64,000 nucleotides of DNA from Phoma sp. XZ068 (taxonomy: Eukaryota; Ascomycota; Dothideomycetes; Pleosporales; Didymellaceae). Of the stretch, positions 42,718 through 54,104 are shown piece after piece. Position 1 is the stretch's first letter. Every line of letters starts with the position of its first letter. The stretch lies in the NCBI GenBank assembly GCA_004835665.1, contig RBKR01000013.1, forward strand, positions 1 to 64,000. The letters are read 5' to 3'. Under the pieces are notes generated by a model that was not told the DNA's origin, did no database searches, and saw nothing but the letters and a program-made list of their open reading frames with translations. The position numbers were made by a program, and so were the translations under genes.

Positions 42718-43740
42718 CAGGTGCCTTTAGATAGATTAAAGCGGGCGACAAGGCCTCTTCTTCTTCCGGGAATGTCCTTGACATCGAAGAGAGGGATGCC
42801 GAGCTCTTTCATGGGATCGACTCCGTTGATGAACGATGCGATGCTGGTATGGACCTCGGGCTCATCTCTCTATGGAACAGAAATTAAATACTATAAAGGA
42901 AAAAGCATATGGGGTCATGACGGACCTGTTCACAATATCGAATGGACTCGTTGACTTCATCCCAGTCGTAGTGACCATATCCACCAAAACCTTCGTGCCA
43001 GTATTGAACGCGGGAGCCGAAGTGGACTTTTGCAATACGTGTGACCGTGTCGATGTAGGCTTCTACTCCGGAGTCCGCTGCGATGCTTCCCGAAACCCTT
43101 TGCGCTGAAACGCAGGAGCTTGTGACCCTCAAAGGGGAGACTTGGGTGTTCACCAGCTTTGAACAGGATGTAATTTTGTTTGATCTCAACCCCCATGTCG
43201 TCTTTGTAATGACTCTTGATCAGTTTCATGAATTGTTCCCAGTTGTGCGTATCAACGGCTCCTTTGGTAAGGCGAGGGACCATATCGAAACCAGCGTCCA
43301 TGCCCATGTCTACACTTTGTGAATCCAATTGGACAAGCGGAATAGTGCCAGGTGATAAAGGTCGAGGGTGAAAGATTATCAAACTGACTTTGAACTTGGA
43401 CAAATTGCCACTCTGGTGAGTCAATAGTTCATTGCAGTTATGTTCTAGAACTACGAGACCCATAACATGCAAGGCTTGCGGCGTGGGTTGGTTCCCTGAT
43501 TTCTAGCAACCTCATAACCTCATAACCGGGACTCGGTCCTGTGAGCGTACTGTCGATCAGTGGATAGGATCTTGCTGGTGGTAGGACAGGAAACCTCACC
43601 GCCACTGTCGTGGAACACATCCTCATTGCAGACGTCGAGCGGGCATCTGTAGGAAGAAAAAGAACGACTTGACGTGCGGAGCTCTTGCTTTTCTGCTTGC
43701 TGCGCATGACGACTTTTGTTGAACTCAGTATCGCAACTAG
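42718..43740 (-). pseudogene. N-terminal part of a SET-domain protein (frameshifted, truncated)
   Basis: The minus strand carries a conserved-looking protein in pieces: MRSKQKSKSSARQ at the start (about 43712), a probable intron, PLVQLDSQSVDMGMDAGFD, LPFEGHKLLRFSAK, then after a single extra base near 43095-43097 VSGSIAADSGVEAYIDT and GHYDWDEVNESIRY. A further intron leads to FDVKDIPGRRRGLVARFN-LSKGT, which is how the SET methyltransferase domain begins. A TGA at 42718-42720 follows at once. The catalytic SET motifs are absent, so the product could not methylate. The family call rests on the DIPG-RGLVA motif and is moderate. Confidence 0.5.
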
Positions 43741-44560
43741 CAATCTATCTACACTTCATAGCACGCTTAAAGTCACCTAACCGTGAATAAGGCTCCTCCG
43801 TAGTGCCAGACAAGACGCTGCAGAACGGCAATTGCCCCATGGTTGGCGCCGAAAGCAGGGTATGCATATCTCAGCAGTTCTTGAATTGGAGTGATGCGCA
43901 TCAACGTGCGTCCATGTGCGATCTAAACTTGGTGAATCACAGTGGCGGCTGTCGTGCCAATCGCCATCGCTGTAAAACGTTCGGCAGTTACAACAGTTCA
44001 CAAGGCCAATCAATTACGATAAGGCACCAACATTGTCTCCATCTATGCAAACCACTTATCAATGTTCTCCGCATTAACACCGGTGATCGCAAAGCGACTT
44101 GCGACTAACGAAACGGTCGCGTATTATGGACGTGGACTCCAGCCTCGTTTTTATCGTGGGTAATGCTTCTTAGAGCTGCCTATTACAAGGATCAGGTTGT
44201 TAGTATTTAGACAGTCCTAACGCATTAGACGAACTGTAACAGACATAGAGTTGCACCGCTTTTTTTTTGTTTAGAATCCTCTTGGAGAGCGATAGTGCGC
44301 AGGCACCGACCCATGCTACTACATCAAATAGAAGGAATGCGCTGCGGACCAAGCGCTGTCGTGAATAGGGGCAGTAACAGCAAGAGAGCCACAGAAGGGA
44401 ACGAGATGCCCAGCCTTCTCTGAGCTGTACAAACCAAGTGCCTGCGGTTAGATAATACGCAGTCCAGTGATTGGCTGGTTTCGAAGGATCAAGCCGCCCA
44501 CTGCGACGAGTGGCAGAAGCCAGCAGCAATAGACCCCTCAGCCAACCTTTACTCTTTTAA
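43741..44560. other. Right edge of the gene island, nothing recognised
   Basis: Short overlapping frames only. The longest is a minus-strand 109-codon frame at 44200-44529 with some hydrophobic segments and no known domain. Composition turns AT-rich after about 44.6 kb. Confidence 0.4.
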
Positions 44561-47500
44561 CTAACAACAAGCTCGATGAGTCTCGAAAAATTTCTGTAGA
44601 TACTCCTTATACTAGATTGCGACTGCGTGTACTTGTGTTATTTAAATTGTCAATGAGTACCGTGTACAGAGGGTTGACAGGTGATCAGAAACTCCTATAG
44701 GGGAAAATAGTTGGAAAATCGTTTTGTACAGAAAATGTTGAATAAGTCAAGCTAATTGAAATAAAACGATTGCTAGCTACCTTCTAGAAAGGTTAAAGGA
44801 TTCCTACCCTAGGATTTTACAATGCCCTGGCGAGACTCTATATTAAGTAGTCTATATAGTTCTTAACTTATTTAACTAACATCTAGCTCTCTCCTATAAT
44901 AAAAGCAATATATACTATATTTAGCACAAACACATATAAATATACACTTTAAATATAAATACTCTAGTAGTGTTCCTAACACAGACTAGAGATACCTAGA
45001 GAAAGAAATCTCTATTACTAACTTAATAATTTACTACTTAAAAAATACTATACTAGCTTAAGCAAAATATATATTAATTTACTAAAAGGTGCCCTCCTTA
45101 AACCTATAGTATTCTATAGTATTACTTTATACCTAATTATTTAAAATAGCTAGAAGTAAATAGTAGAGAAGATTCTTTCTTTTACTAGTAGTAGTATAGT
45201 ATAGTACTTCTCTTCTTAATAGGCATTTAAAGTATAATTTAGATAGTAAGTACTTAACTATTAAATATTAACTAAGTTTAAATATAATATAATCTATAAA
45301 TTATAAGGGAGCATCTTTAAAAATAGAAATATATTCTATATATATAAAAGTACCTATATTTTATAAGCTCTAATAGTAATAGAAATAAGCTAAATAGAGT
45401 TAAAGTTAGTAATTTCTTTAAGAATATTACTAACTTTAATATATAATTAAACTATAATATAACTTACTATATCTATATACCTTATAAGCTAGGTTAGTAA
45501 GTAAGCTACTTTACTAACCTTTAAGTATTAAATAGAATTAAAGTTATTAATCTATATATAAAGTAATTATTATAAGAAAAGCTAGTAGATTAATCTATTA
45601 ATAATTATAAATATTTTAGCTACCTTAACTTTCTTATAGTAGTAATTATATAACTACTAGTACTTAATTTAGGTAGAGAGTTAGAGAATATATATAAACT
45701 ATATATAGCCTATATATAGTAGTACTAGTATATTACTTTATTATTTTTAACTATAATTACTATAAGGCCTTAAGCTTAGTCTATTTAGGTAATTAGGTAC
45801 TTTTTTAAGTATTATAATTATATTTCTAAGCTACTCTTACTACCTTATATATATTAATTTTAGTATATAATTTAGTAGCCTTATAATTATATTCTTTCTA
45901 CTCCCTTAACTACTTTATATAGTTATTCTTTTTTTCTTTTACTTTAAGCAGCTTATTTTAGTACTAAATTTTATACCTAGTAGTTTTTATAGCCTCTTTC
46001 TCTAACTACTACTACTTAGTTACTACCTAGTATTAATTAGTATATACCTTTAATTAGGGGCTCTACTAGGTAGTACTAATATACTCTATAGGTAAGTAAG
46101 CTACTAGGTAAGTAAGCTACTTTTACTAAGCCCTTACTAAAGTACCCTTTCTATACTAATATCTTAATAATAACTTATTATTAATATATCTTAAAAAGCT
46201 TAGGTATAGCTTATACTTTAAGCTTTTAAATAAGATATAAATCTTTTATAGTAATATACTATAGCTATCTATAAAGTGCCTTAAAGTATACTAAGCTATT
46301 AATATACTAAATAACCTTTATAAGCTAATACTATACCTAACTTATAAGAGTTAGATAATAATAAAGAGATAGTAATTATTAGTTATATACTTAAGCTAAA
46401 TATATAAGGATTTAGCCCTTAGCTAGTAGATATAGCTATAATAGCTAATTCTTTATATACTAAGTATAATCTAGGCTCTATTAGCTTAAACTAGCCTAGT
46501 ATATTTATTAAGCAGCACCTAGAGCTTATAGTTAAGTTTAATTATAAGTATAACTATAAGAGAGTCCTCTATAAGGATCCTAAGGTTTATAAGGCTAGTT
46601 TAGCCTAGTAGCTAATATTAAAGCTAAGTATAGTATCTAGAATAAAGATATATATAACTTTAATAAAATAGGCTTTATAATAGGCTAAATCTCTTAAAAA
46701 GTAGTTATTATAGCTTTAGAATAATAAAATTAGCTAAAGGTAGTCTAGCTAAGTAACTAGGAGTAGGCTATAGCTATAGTAAGTATTAATACTAAAAAAT
46801 AAGCTATTCTAGGCTTTCTTATCTTTAAGGCCTACTACTACTTTTCTACCTAGTATAAAAAAAAAGATCTGCCTTAAGACTAGGTTATTAAAGTCTTTAA
46901 TAATAGCTAGACTTCTAATTAGCTTAGTCTAGACTAGATAAAGTACTTTAATAAGTATATAAAGTAGTATACTATTAGTAGCTACTATTTACTTATTATT
47001 AATAGTTATAAGAGCTATAACTCTCTTAAATTCTAATATTACTATAAAGATAATAAGATAATTACTCTTTATTTACTTTCTTACTTATTATACCTTATAT
47101 AGCCCCTTAATATAGGTTATTTTACTACTTTAAAAAAGGTATATAGGTACTAAGCTAAAATACTTATATATAATAAGATTAACTATATTATAAAGACTAA
47201 GTTCTTACTATACTTTATATATACCTATAATACTATAATTACTCTTAGTAATATCTAGAGAGAGTTCTATAGTACTAGACTAGTCCTATTTAACTTAAAA
47301 TAAGTTATAATAGCCCTTAATATAAAGCTATAGACTCTATTACTACTACTTTCTATAAATAATAAGCTCTAGTAGTTATAAACTCTAAGTAATACTCTAG
47401 AACTTAGGTTATAATTAATACTTATAAAGATAAGGATTTAGAGGTATATAGATAGTTTACTAATATCTATAGTTAAGGTATTTAAGAAGGTATTAAAGAG

Positions 47501-47575
47501 GGTAGTAATTATTATATATAAGCTTATATTAGTATAATAGGAAATTACTAAGCTTTAAGTAGCTAATAAAGCTAC
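44561..47575. mobile_element. RIP-decayed repetitive DNA, unidentified
   Basis: AT-rich, CpA-depleted sequence with TAA/TAG-dense frames, left of the first recognisable LTR. It has the same mutational signature as the retroelement blocks to its right, but I could not match it to a family. No gene seen. Confidence 0.65.
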
Positions 47576-48058
47576 TATTAAAGTTATAAACTAAGTAAAG
47601 CTTATAAATACTTCTAAGGTTAGTTCTCTAGGATAAGTACTAGTATAGAAGAGGTTAGTATAGATACCTAGTAAAATACTATAATAACTATAGAGTTAAT
47701 AATAAGTAGTATAGATAGTTAATCTATCTAGCTTAAGAGTTAGGTTAAGTTCTAATAATAAAGTTAATTAATAAGGTTAAATATAATACTATAAGGGCAG
47801 TATTCTTAATTACTATATACTAAAGAGTGTTCTATATTTCTTATAATATTCTATAAAGTTCTATAGAAGGCCCTATAGTTTCTATAAGTAGTTTATAGTT
47901 TCTATAGAATATATATATAGTATCTTAAACTATCTTATACTCTTAGTATAGTTTATTTCTATAGAATTATAGAATATTATATAGTTTTCTTAGCCTTATA
48001 CTATTAATCTTTAACTATAACTTTATTATATTATACTTCTTCTTCTAAGATTATAACA
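47576..48058 (-). repeat. LTR, copy 1, 3' end
   Basis: About 483 bp, reverse complement of the LTRs at 53621 and 59945, diverged mostly by transitions. Confidence 0.85.
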
Positions 48059-49233
48059 CTATCTTCCTTCTTTATAGTTTATATTCTTATAAACTAATAA
48101 ATAGTTTTCTAAAGTACCTAAGCCTAATATATAATAGGAACCTAAATTAATAATATTAGATATTTTACTATAGTTACCTATAAGTACTATATAAAGAAGA
48201 ACTTACCTTATAAGATATCTTTATTATATAAGAAGTTTAGAAATTATAAATATAATAAAATAAAAAAGTATAAGCCTATAGATTTGCCTATTCCTAACTT
48301 CTCTAAAATTAATAATAAGATTTTATATTTAGAAGAAATAGAAGATAAGGCTACTAAAGCTAAGAAAGCTATAATAGCTACTTTATAGGCTACTTATACT
48401 AAATTAAACTAGATATATAAATAAAAGAAATTCTTAAAGTATTATAAATAGTAATAGTTTAATATAAGTACTTAGTTTATTAAGGATATAGAGCACCTAG
48501 AGTAATAGGAGTTATTACTTAATAATATTACTATACTTAAGAATAGGTTAATACCTAGCTTACTTATACTAGACTAGGTAACATATTCTCTACCTCTAGA
48601 TTCTAATACTACTAATACTAGTATAATAGCTAGTAGTAGTTTATAAGGTTTATTAATAGTTCCTATATATTTTCTAAGTTAGAGTATTTTAACTACTTAA
48701 CTAGGTATTTATTCTTATATCCTTTCTTTTAATATTATATTATTTTTTTAACTTTCTACTTAGTCTCTTCTTTAACCTAGTAGTAGAAGTCTATTTAGAT
48801 TAGTATATTAGGGTCTACTAGTTCTAATAATAATATATAGAATATAGAGTATATTCTAGTATTCTATAGTAGTTTAAGTTAGTAGTTTATAGGGCTAATT
48901 TACCTAGAAATAAAAAATAGTCTAACCTTAATATAATCTAGTTTTTTTATTAGTCTTTATATTTATAAGTTTTTTATAAAGAAATAGACTTTATCCCTTT
49001 TTTTTAGCTAAGGTACTGTTTTTCTTTTCTAATTAATATAAGAGATTGCTTGTTATTAAGCCTTATTAATATTTTTAAGTAATTTCTAGTATATTTTTTT
49101 TAGTCTTTATACTAAAGTTATTACTAAATCTATTTAGATATTACTATTAAGAGATCTTATAAAGAGATTTAGATATCTTCTATAATTTATAAAGAATAGT
49201 ATTATACTTATTACTTTTAATAATTTATTATTA

Positions 49234-49281
49234 ACGTAAACCACCACCGAGAGCGACAACCCACCGAGAGCGACAAAATCT
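49234..49281. repeat. Left terminal inverted repeat of pogo element
   Basis: 48 bp starting ACGTAAACCACCACC, a perfect complement of the right end. The internal doubling of CACCGAGAGCGACAA is a plausible paired transposase-binding site. Confidence 0.97.
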
Positions 49282-49313
49282 GCCAAGACCACTCCTCCTC
49301 CTTTCATCCTAAC

Positions 49314-51014
49314 ATGTCTCAACAACACAACGCGCAATATCAACAAGACGAAGGTAGGGTCCAGCTTGCCCTTCTAGCCTATCGTTCAGATGAATTTCCA
49401 AGCCTGCGACGCGCTGCTGCAGCATTCAACGTTAATCATCATACCCTATCTAAACGTGCCAAGGGAATACCATTTCGACTCGAAACACGCGTGAACTGCC
49501 TCAAGCTTACTGCAATAGAGGAAGAGACGATTATCCAATACATACTTGACCTTGACGCGCGAGGCTTTGCGCCCCGGCTGTGTGAGGTGGCAGATATGGC
49601 TGATAAACTGTTGGGTGTGCGTGATGGAAAGCCAGTTGGCAAGCACTGGGCTGCGCGCTTTGTGACGCGCTCAGATAGGCTCAAGATGGCGTTCAATCGA
49701 GCAAAGGATAGGCAGAGGATAATGCAGGAAGATCCTGAGGTCATTGGCGCGTGGTTCAAGTTGGTAGAGGATACCAAAGCCAAGTACGGCGTCCATGACG
49801 ACGACGTGCACAACTTTGACGAGACTGGCTTCCAGATGGGCGTCATTGGGTCCATGAAGGTCGTCACAGGCTCTGATAGACGTACTCGACCAGAGCTCGT
49901 TCAGCCAGGAGATCGCGAGTGGGTTACAGTCATCCAGAGTATCTGCGCTGCTGGCCACGCAACCCCGCCATTTATCATCTACAAAGGGCGTGTCCACATC
50001 TCTGCATGGTACGAGGAGGCAGATATACCGCGTAATTGGAAGCTCTCTGTCTCAGAGAACGGATGGACAAACAACGCGCTTGGCCTGGAGTGGTTGAAGC
50101 ACTTTGACACGCATACAACAGCGCGTCAGGTGGGGGTATACCGGCTGCTCATTTTGGACGGTCACGAGAGCCACCTTAACCAGGAGTTCAAGGACTATTG
50201 CTTGGAGAACAAGATCCTTACGCTCTGTATGCCTCCCCATTCATCACACATCCTCCAGCCACTTGATGTGGTCTGCTTCTCGCCATTGAAGCGGAAGTAC
50301 TCCCAACGCGTCCGAGACTTGGCACGCCGACGCGTCTTCCACATCAACAAGGAAGGCTTCCTACCTGCCTTCAAGGACGCGTTTTTTGACGTATTCACAC
50401 AGGCTAATTGTCGAAAGGCCTTTGAGGCATCAGGACTAGTCCCTGTCAACGCGCAGGTAGTGTTGGATCGCCTGGAGACACGGTTGCGTACCCCGCCTCA
50501 ACCCCCACTACCAACAACCCCGTGGCAGTCGAAGACTCCAAGCAATACGCATGAATTTGGGTCTCAGTCAAAGCTTGTGAGCGAGTCTTTTACTCGGTCA
50601 CCAGTTGCTGCCCAAGCTGGCTTCTCACAGCTTGTAAAGGGAGCTGAACTAATGCTGCATCAAAATGCGCTTCTTGCTGCCCGCAATACTGAGCTTGAAG
50701 AGCAATTGGCAGTGATGACCAAGCGGAAAGGGCGCAAAAGGAAGCAGATTCAGCATGGGGGTACATTGGAGTATGGAGTAGGGTCAGCGCAGGTAGCTGC
50801 TGAGGCGTCTGTGGTGGCTTTGTCGTCCAAAAGGACTCGAGGTGGTGGTGATCAAGAAATAGCACAACCAGCTCTACGGCGCTGTGGGAACTGTGGAGGG
50901 ACTGGGCACAACGCTCGTACGTGCAAAAAGGATTCAGAAGACACTTCTGAATCAGATGCGAGCACAAGGTTCATAGGATCCTTGTTTGATAGCGATGAAT
51001 CTGATAATTCATAA
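49314..51014 (+). CDS. Fot1/pogo-family DDE transposase
   Basis: Intact 566-aa frame filling the transposon. Residues about 15-55 form a psq/Tc5-type helix-turn-helix (LRRAAAAFNVNHHTLSKRAKG), followed by a second CENP-B-like DNA-binding region (about 65-135). The catalytic DDE_1 domain has D169 (NFDETGF), D282 (LILDGHESH) and D318 (LQPLDV). The last two aspartates are 36 apart, as in DD(35)D pogo enzymes. PPHSSHILQPLDV is the family hallmark. The C-terminus carries a CCHC zinc knuckle (CGNCGGTGHNARTC) before an acidic tail. It should cut and paste the element at TA sites. No stop or frameshift, so it may be active. Confidence 0.97.
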   Translation: MSQQHNAQYQQDEGRVQLALLAYRSDEFPSLRRAAAAFNVNHHTLSKRAKGIPFRLETRVNCLKLTAIEEETIIQYILDLDARGFAPRLCEVADMADKLLGVRDGKPVGKHWAARFVTRSDRLKMAFNRAKDRQRIMQEDPEVIGAWFKLVEDTKAKYGVHDDDVHNFDETGFQMGVIGSMKVVTGSDRRTRPELVQPGDREWVTVIQSICAAGHATPPFIIYKGRVHISAWYEEADIPRNWKLSVSENGWTNNALGLEWLKHFDTHTTARQVGVYRLLILDGHESHLNQEFKDYCLENKILTLCMPPHSSHILQPLDVVCFSPLKRKYSQRVRDLARRRVFHINKEGFLPAFKDAFFDVFTQANCRKAFEASGLVPVNAQVVLDRLETRLRTPPQPPLPTTPWQSKTPSNTHEFGSQSKLVSESFTRSPVAAQAGFSQLVKGAELMLHQNALLAARNTELEEQLAVMTKRKGRKRKQIQHGGTLEYGVGSAQVAAEASVVALSSKRTRGGGDQEIAQPALRRCGNCGGTGHNARTCKKDSEDTSESDASTRFIGSLFDSDESDNS

Positions 51015-51034
51015 CTAGTGTTAGTCGTGCCAAG

Positions 51035-51082
51035 AGATTTTGTCGCTCTCGGTGGGTTGTCGCTCTCGGTGGTGGTTTACGT
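51035..51082. repeat. Right terminal inverted repeat of pogo element
   Basis: 48 bp, exact reverse complement of the left repeat, followed by the duplicated TA at 51083-51084. Confidence 0.97.
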
Positions 51083-53620
51083 TATATATAATCTATACTA
51101 TAGGTAAATATAAAACCTAGTTATCTTACTCTTAGTTGCTATATATTCTTAAGTATATTTCTATAGTCTAATTTATTCTTTCTATTTATCTATCTGTTTA
51201 TAGATAGTATATAGTTAATAGCTTCTTTTTAGTACTAATAGCTACTATAAGTGTAGTCTAATAGTTTAATATAAAGAGCTTATCTCTATTACTAATAATT
51301 AATTCTAGTATACTATAGTAATAGATAATTCTATTTAGAAATACTTATACAAGCTACTCTATAGTATAACTATATTAAAATAGTATTATTTCTACTACTT
51401 TAGTAAACTTATTTACTATAATAAAGATTAAGTTATAGGTATATCCTATAATAGGGTTCTTAGAGATTAGTAGTTATATAATAAAATCTATTATAATATT
51501 TATCTATAGTGCTATTAGTAGCTCTATTACTTATATTTCTCTATACTTTATATATATACTATATTTATTCTATTAGCAATTAATATAGTTCTTAATAAAC
51601 TTAGTAACCTTATCCTTTATATAGCTAAACTTATAGTATTATTTAATAAGTTCTATTATTTATATTATACTAGGGTGTCTATAAAGCAGGTTATTATAAT
51701 AATAGCTTATAATATTATTTTCTAACTTCTCTAGTACCTTTATAGGTATATATTATTTCTATTAAACTTATATTATATTATTAAGCTACTAAGATAGTTC
51801 TAGTAACCTATCTTTATTAACTCTAAGTATAGTAAACTAATTAATAGTTTTTTCTCTAGCTAGATTATATTATCTACTAAGTGTATTAGCTCTACTATTA
51901 TTCTTTTCTAGAGTATATAGTATCTTAAACTTATACTATCCTAATAGCTTAGACTAGTATACTTATTATTAGTTAAGTGTCTTAGTAGTAGTAAAGTGTA
52001 CTAGGTTTTTATAGTTAGTATAGATAGTAAGTTCTAAGCAACTTTCTATATAAATTCTCTAATATTCTAGGGCTAATATAATAGCTAGTAATTTCTTATT
52101 ATATATATTATATTATTCTTCTAGTCCTAAGAACTTTTTAGAGTAGTAGGTAATTAGGTGCTACTATCTATCTTATTCTTATATAGTATAACCTCCTAAT
52201 ACTAAGTCTAAAGTATCTATCTTAATTTAAAGTAGTTTTCTACTCTTAAATATAATTATTATAGGTAGCTTAATATAGGATTACTTAAGTAACTAGAAAG
52301 TATTTTCTTATACTTATTTCTACTTAAATAGTATGTTCTTTTATATAAGCTTTATAAGCAGTAAAGCCTTAAGTAAATAATCTTTAATAAAGTATTAGTT
52401 AAAGTTAAGAAATTCTAGAAATTCCTAAATTCTCTTAAGAGAGGTAGAGGTTAGCTAATCCTTTATAACCTAAATCTTTATTTTACTTATCTTAACTCTA
52501 TATCTTCCTATAATATAGCTAAGGAATTCTACTTCTTCCTTATACTATTTATATTTTTTAAGTTTAAGTTAAAGATTAACCTTTCTAAGGTATTCTAATA
52601 CTTTCTTAATATAGTAAATATATTCTTCTAGTATTACTAAATATACTAGAATATTATTAAGGTATACTACTACTATAATATCTAAGTATACTCTTAATAT
52701 ATTATTAATAAAGGCCTAATATATAGCTAGTATATTAGTAAGCCTAAATAGTATTACTAAATACTTAAAATAACTATAGTATATTCTAAATGCAGTTTTC
52801 TATTCTTTGCCTTTCTTTATATATATAAGGTTATATACTCTATATAAATTAAGTATAGTAAAGTATTATACTCTAGATAGCTAATCCTATAATTCTTTAA
52901 TATTTAGTAATAGGTACTAATTCTTAATTATAATATTATTAAGTTTCTAGTAGTTAATATATATTTATAGCTTACTATCTTTCTTTAGTATAAAAAAGAC
53001 TAGAAATCCTACTAGTAATTCTAATTCTTATATAAATTCTTTTTTAAGGTTCTTATTAATATATTTCTTAAGTATACTAAGTTCTTTCTTAGATATTCTA
53101 TATATAGGCCTAAAAGGTAGTTCCTTTTCTTTCTAGAGCTTAATCTTATAATTCTAGAGTTTATACTATAGTAATATCTTTATAGTCTTCTTATTATAGA
53201 AGAGTTCTATATAACTCTTATATTTATCTAGAATATTAGGAGGTATACTATTCTTCTTCTTAACTATTACTTTATAACTAGTAGAGTATTCTATATCTAT
53301 ATAGTTAACTACTCTATCTTAGTATATCTTATATATTAAAGAGATATTATTAATCTCCTTTTTATCTACTAGTTATATTATAAACTATATAGGCTATAAT
53401 ATAGTAGTACTATATCTATATTAACTTAATAAAAGCTATTAATTTTTCTAATTAATATCTAGAATATACTTTCTTAACTATAGAAGTCCTAATATAATAT
53501 TATAAGTAGCTATTCTAAAAGTGTCTAGAGTTATTTCTTTATAGTATTTATAGATCTAGAGAGGTGCTATAGTTACTTTATATATAATCTTAGATTTCTT
53601 AAGTATTAGTTCTTTATTAG

Positions 53621-54104
53621 TGTTATAATCTTAGAGGAAGAGGTATAGTATAATAAAGTTATAGTTATAGATTAACAGCGCAGGGCTAAGAAGACTATAT
53701 AACATCTTATAATTCTATAGAAACAAACTATGCTAAGAGTATAAGATAGTATAAGACACTATATATATATTCTATAGAAACTATAAACTACTTATAGAAA
53801 CTATAGGGCCTCCTATAGAACTTTATAGAATATTATAAGAAATATAGGACACTTTTTAGTATATAGTAATTAGGAATACTACCCTTATAGTATTATATTT
53901 AACCTTATTAATTAACTTTATTATTAGAACTTAACCTAACTCTTAAGCTAGATAGATTAACTATCTATACTACTTATTATTAACCCTATAGTTATTACAG
54001 TGTTTTACTAGGTATCTATACTAACCCCCTTCTATACTAGCACTTATTCTAAAGAACTAACCTTAGAAGTATTTATAAGCTTTACTTAGTTTATAACCTT
54101 AATA
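53621..54104 (+). repeat. 5' LTR, copy 2
   Basis: 484 bp, starts TGTTATAATC and ends CTTAATA (the terminal CA is now TA, a RIP change). Confidence 0.92.

Larger units (their letters stand above)
49234..51082 (+). mobile_element. Intact Fot1/pogo-type DNA transposon
   Basis: 1849-bp element with perfect 48-bp terminal inverted repeats (49234-49281 and 51035-51082), flanked on each side by TA, the target duplication of Tc1/mariner/pogo elements. The retroelement copy 2 near 58.76 kb still has the matching sequence without the insertion, with a single TA, which proves the borders. Each inverted repeat contains a direct repeat (CACCGAGAGCGACAA twice). GC-rich with no RIP-type stops, unlike everything around it. 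Confidence 0.97.

Noticed and set aside
42957..43472. Possible second Argonaute fragment
   Set aside because: No PIWI or PAZ motif is present. The continuation into DIPG-RGLVA fits a SET-domain protein instead.
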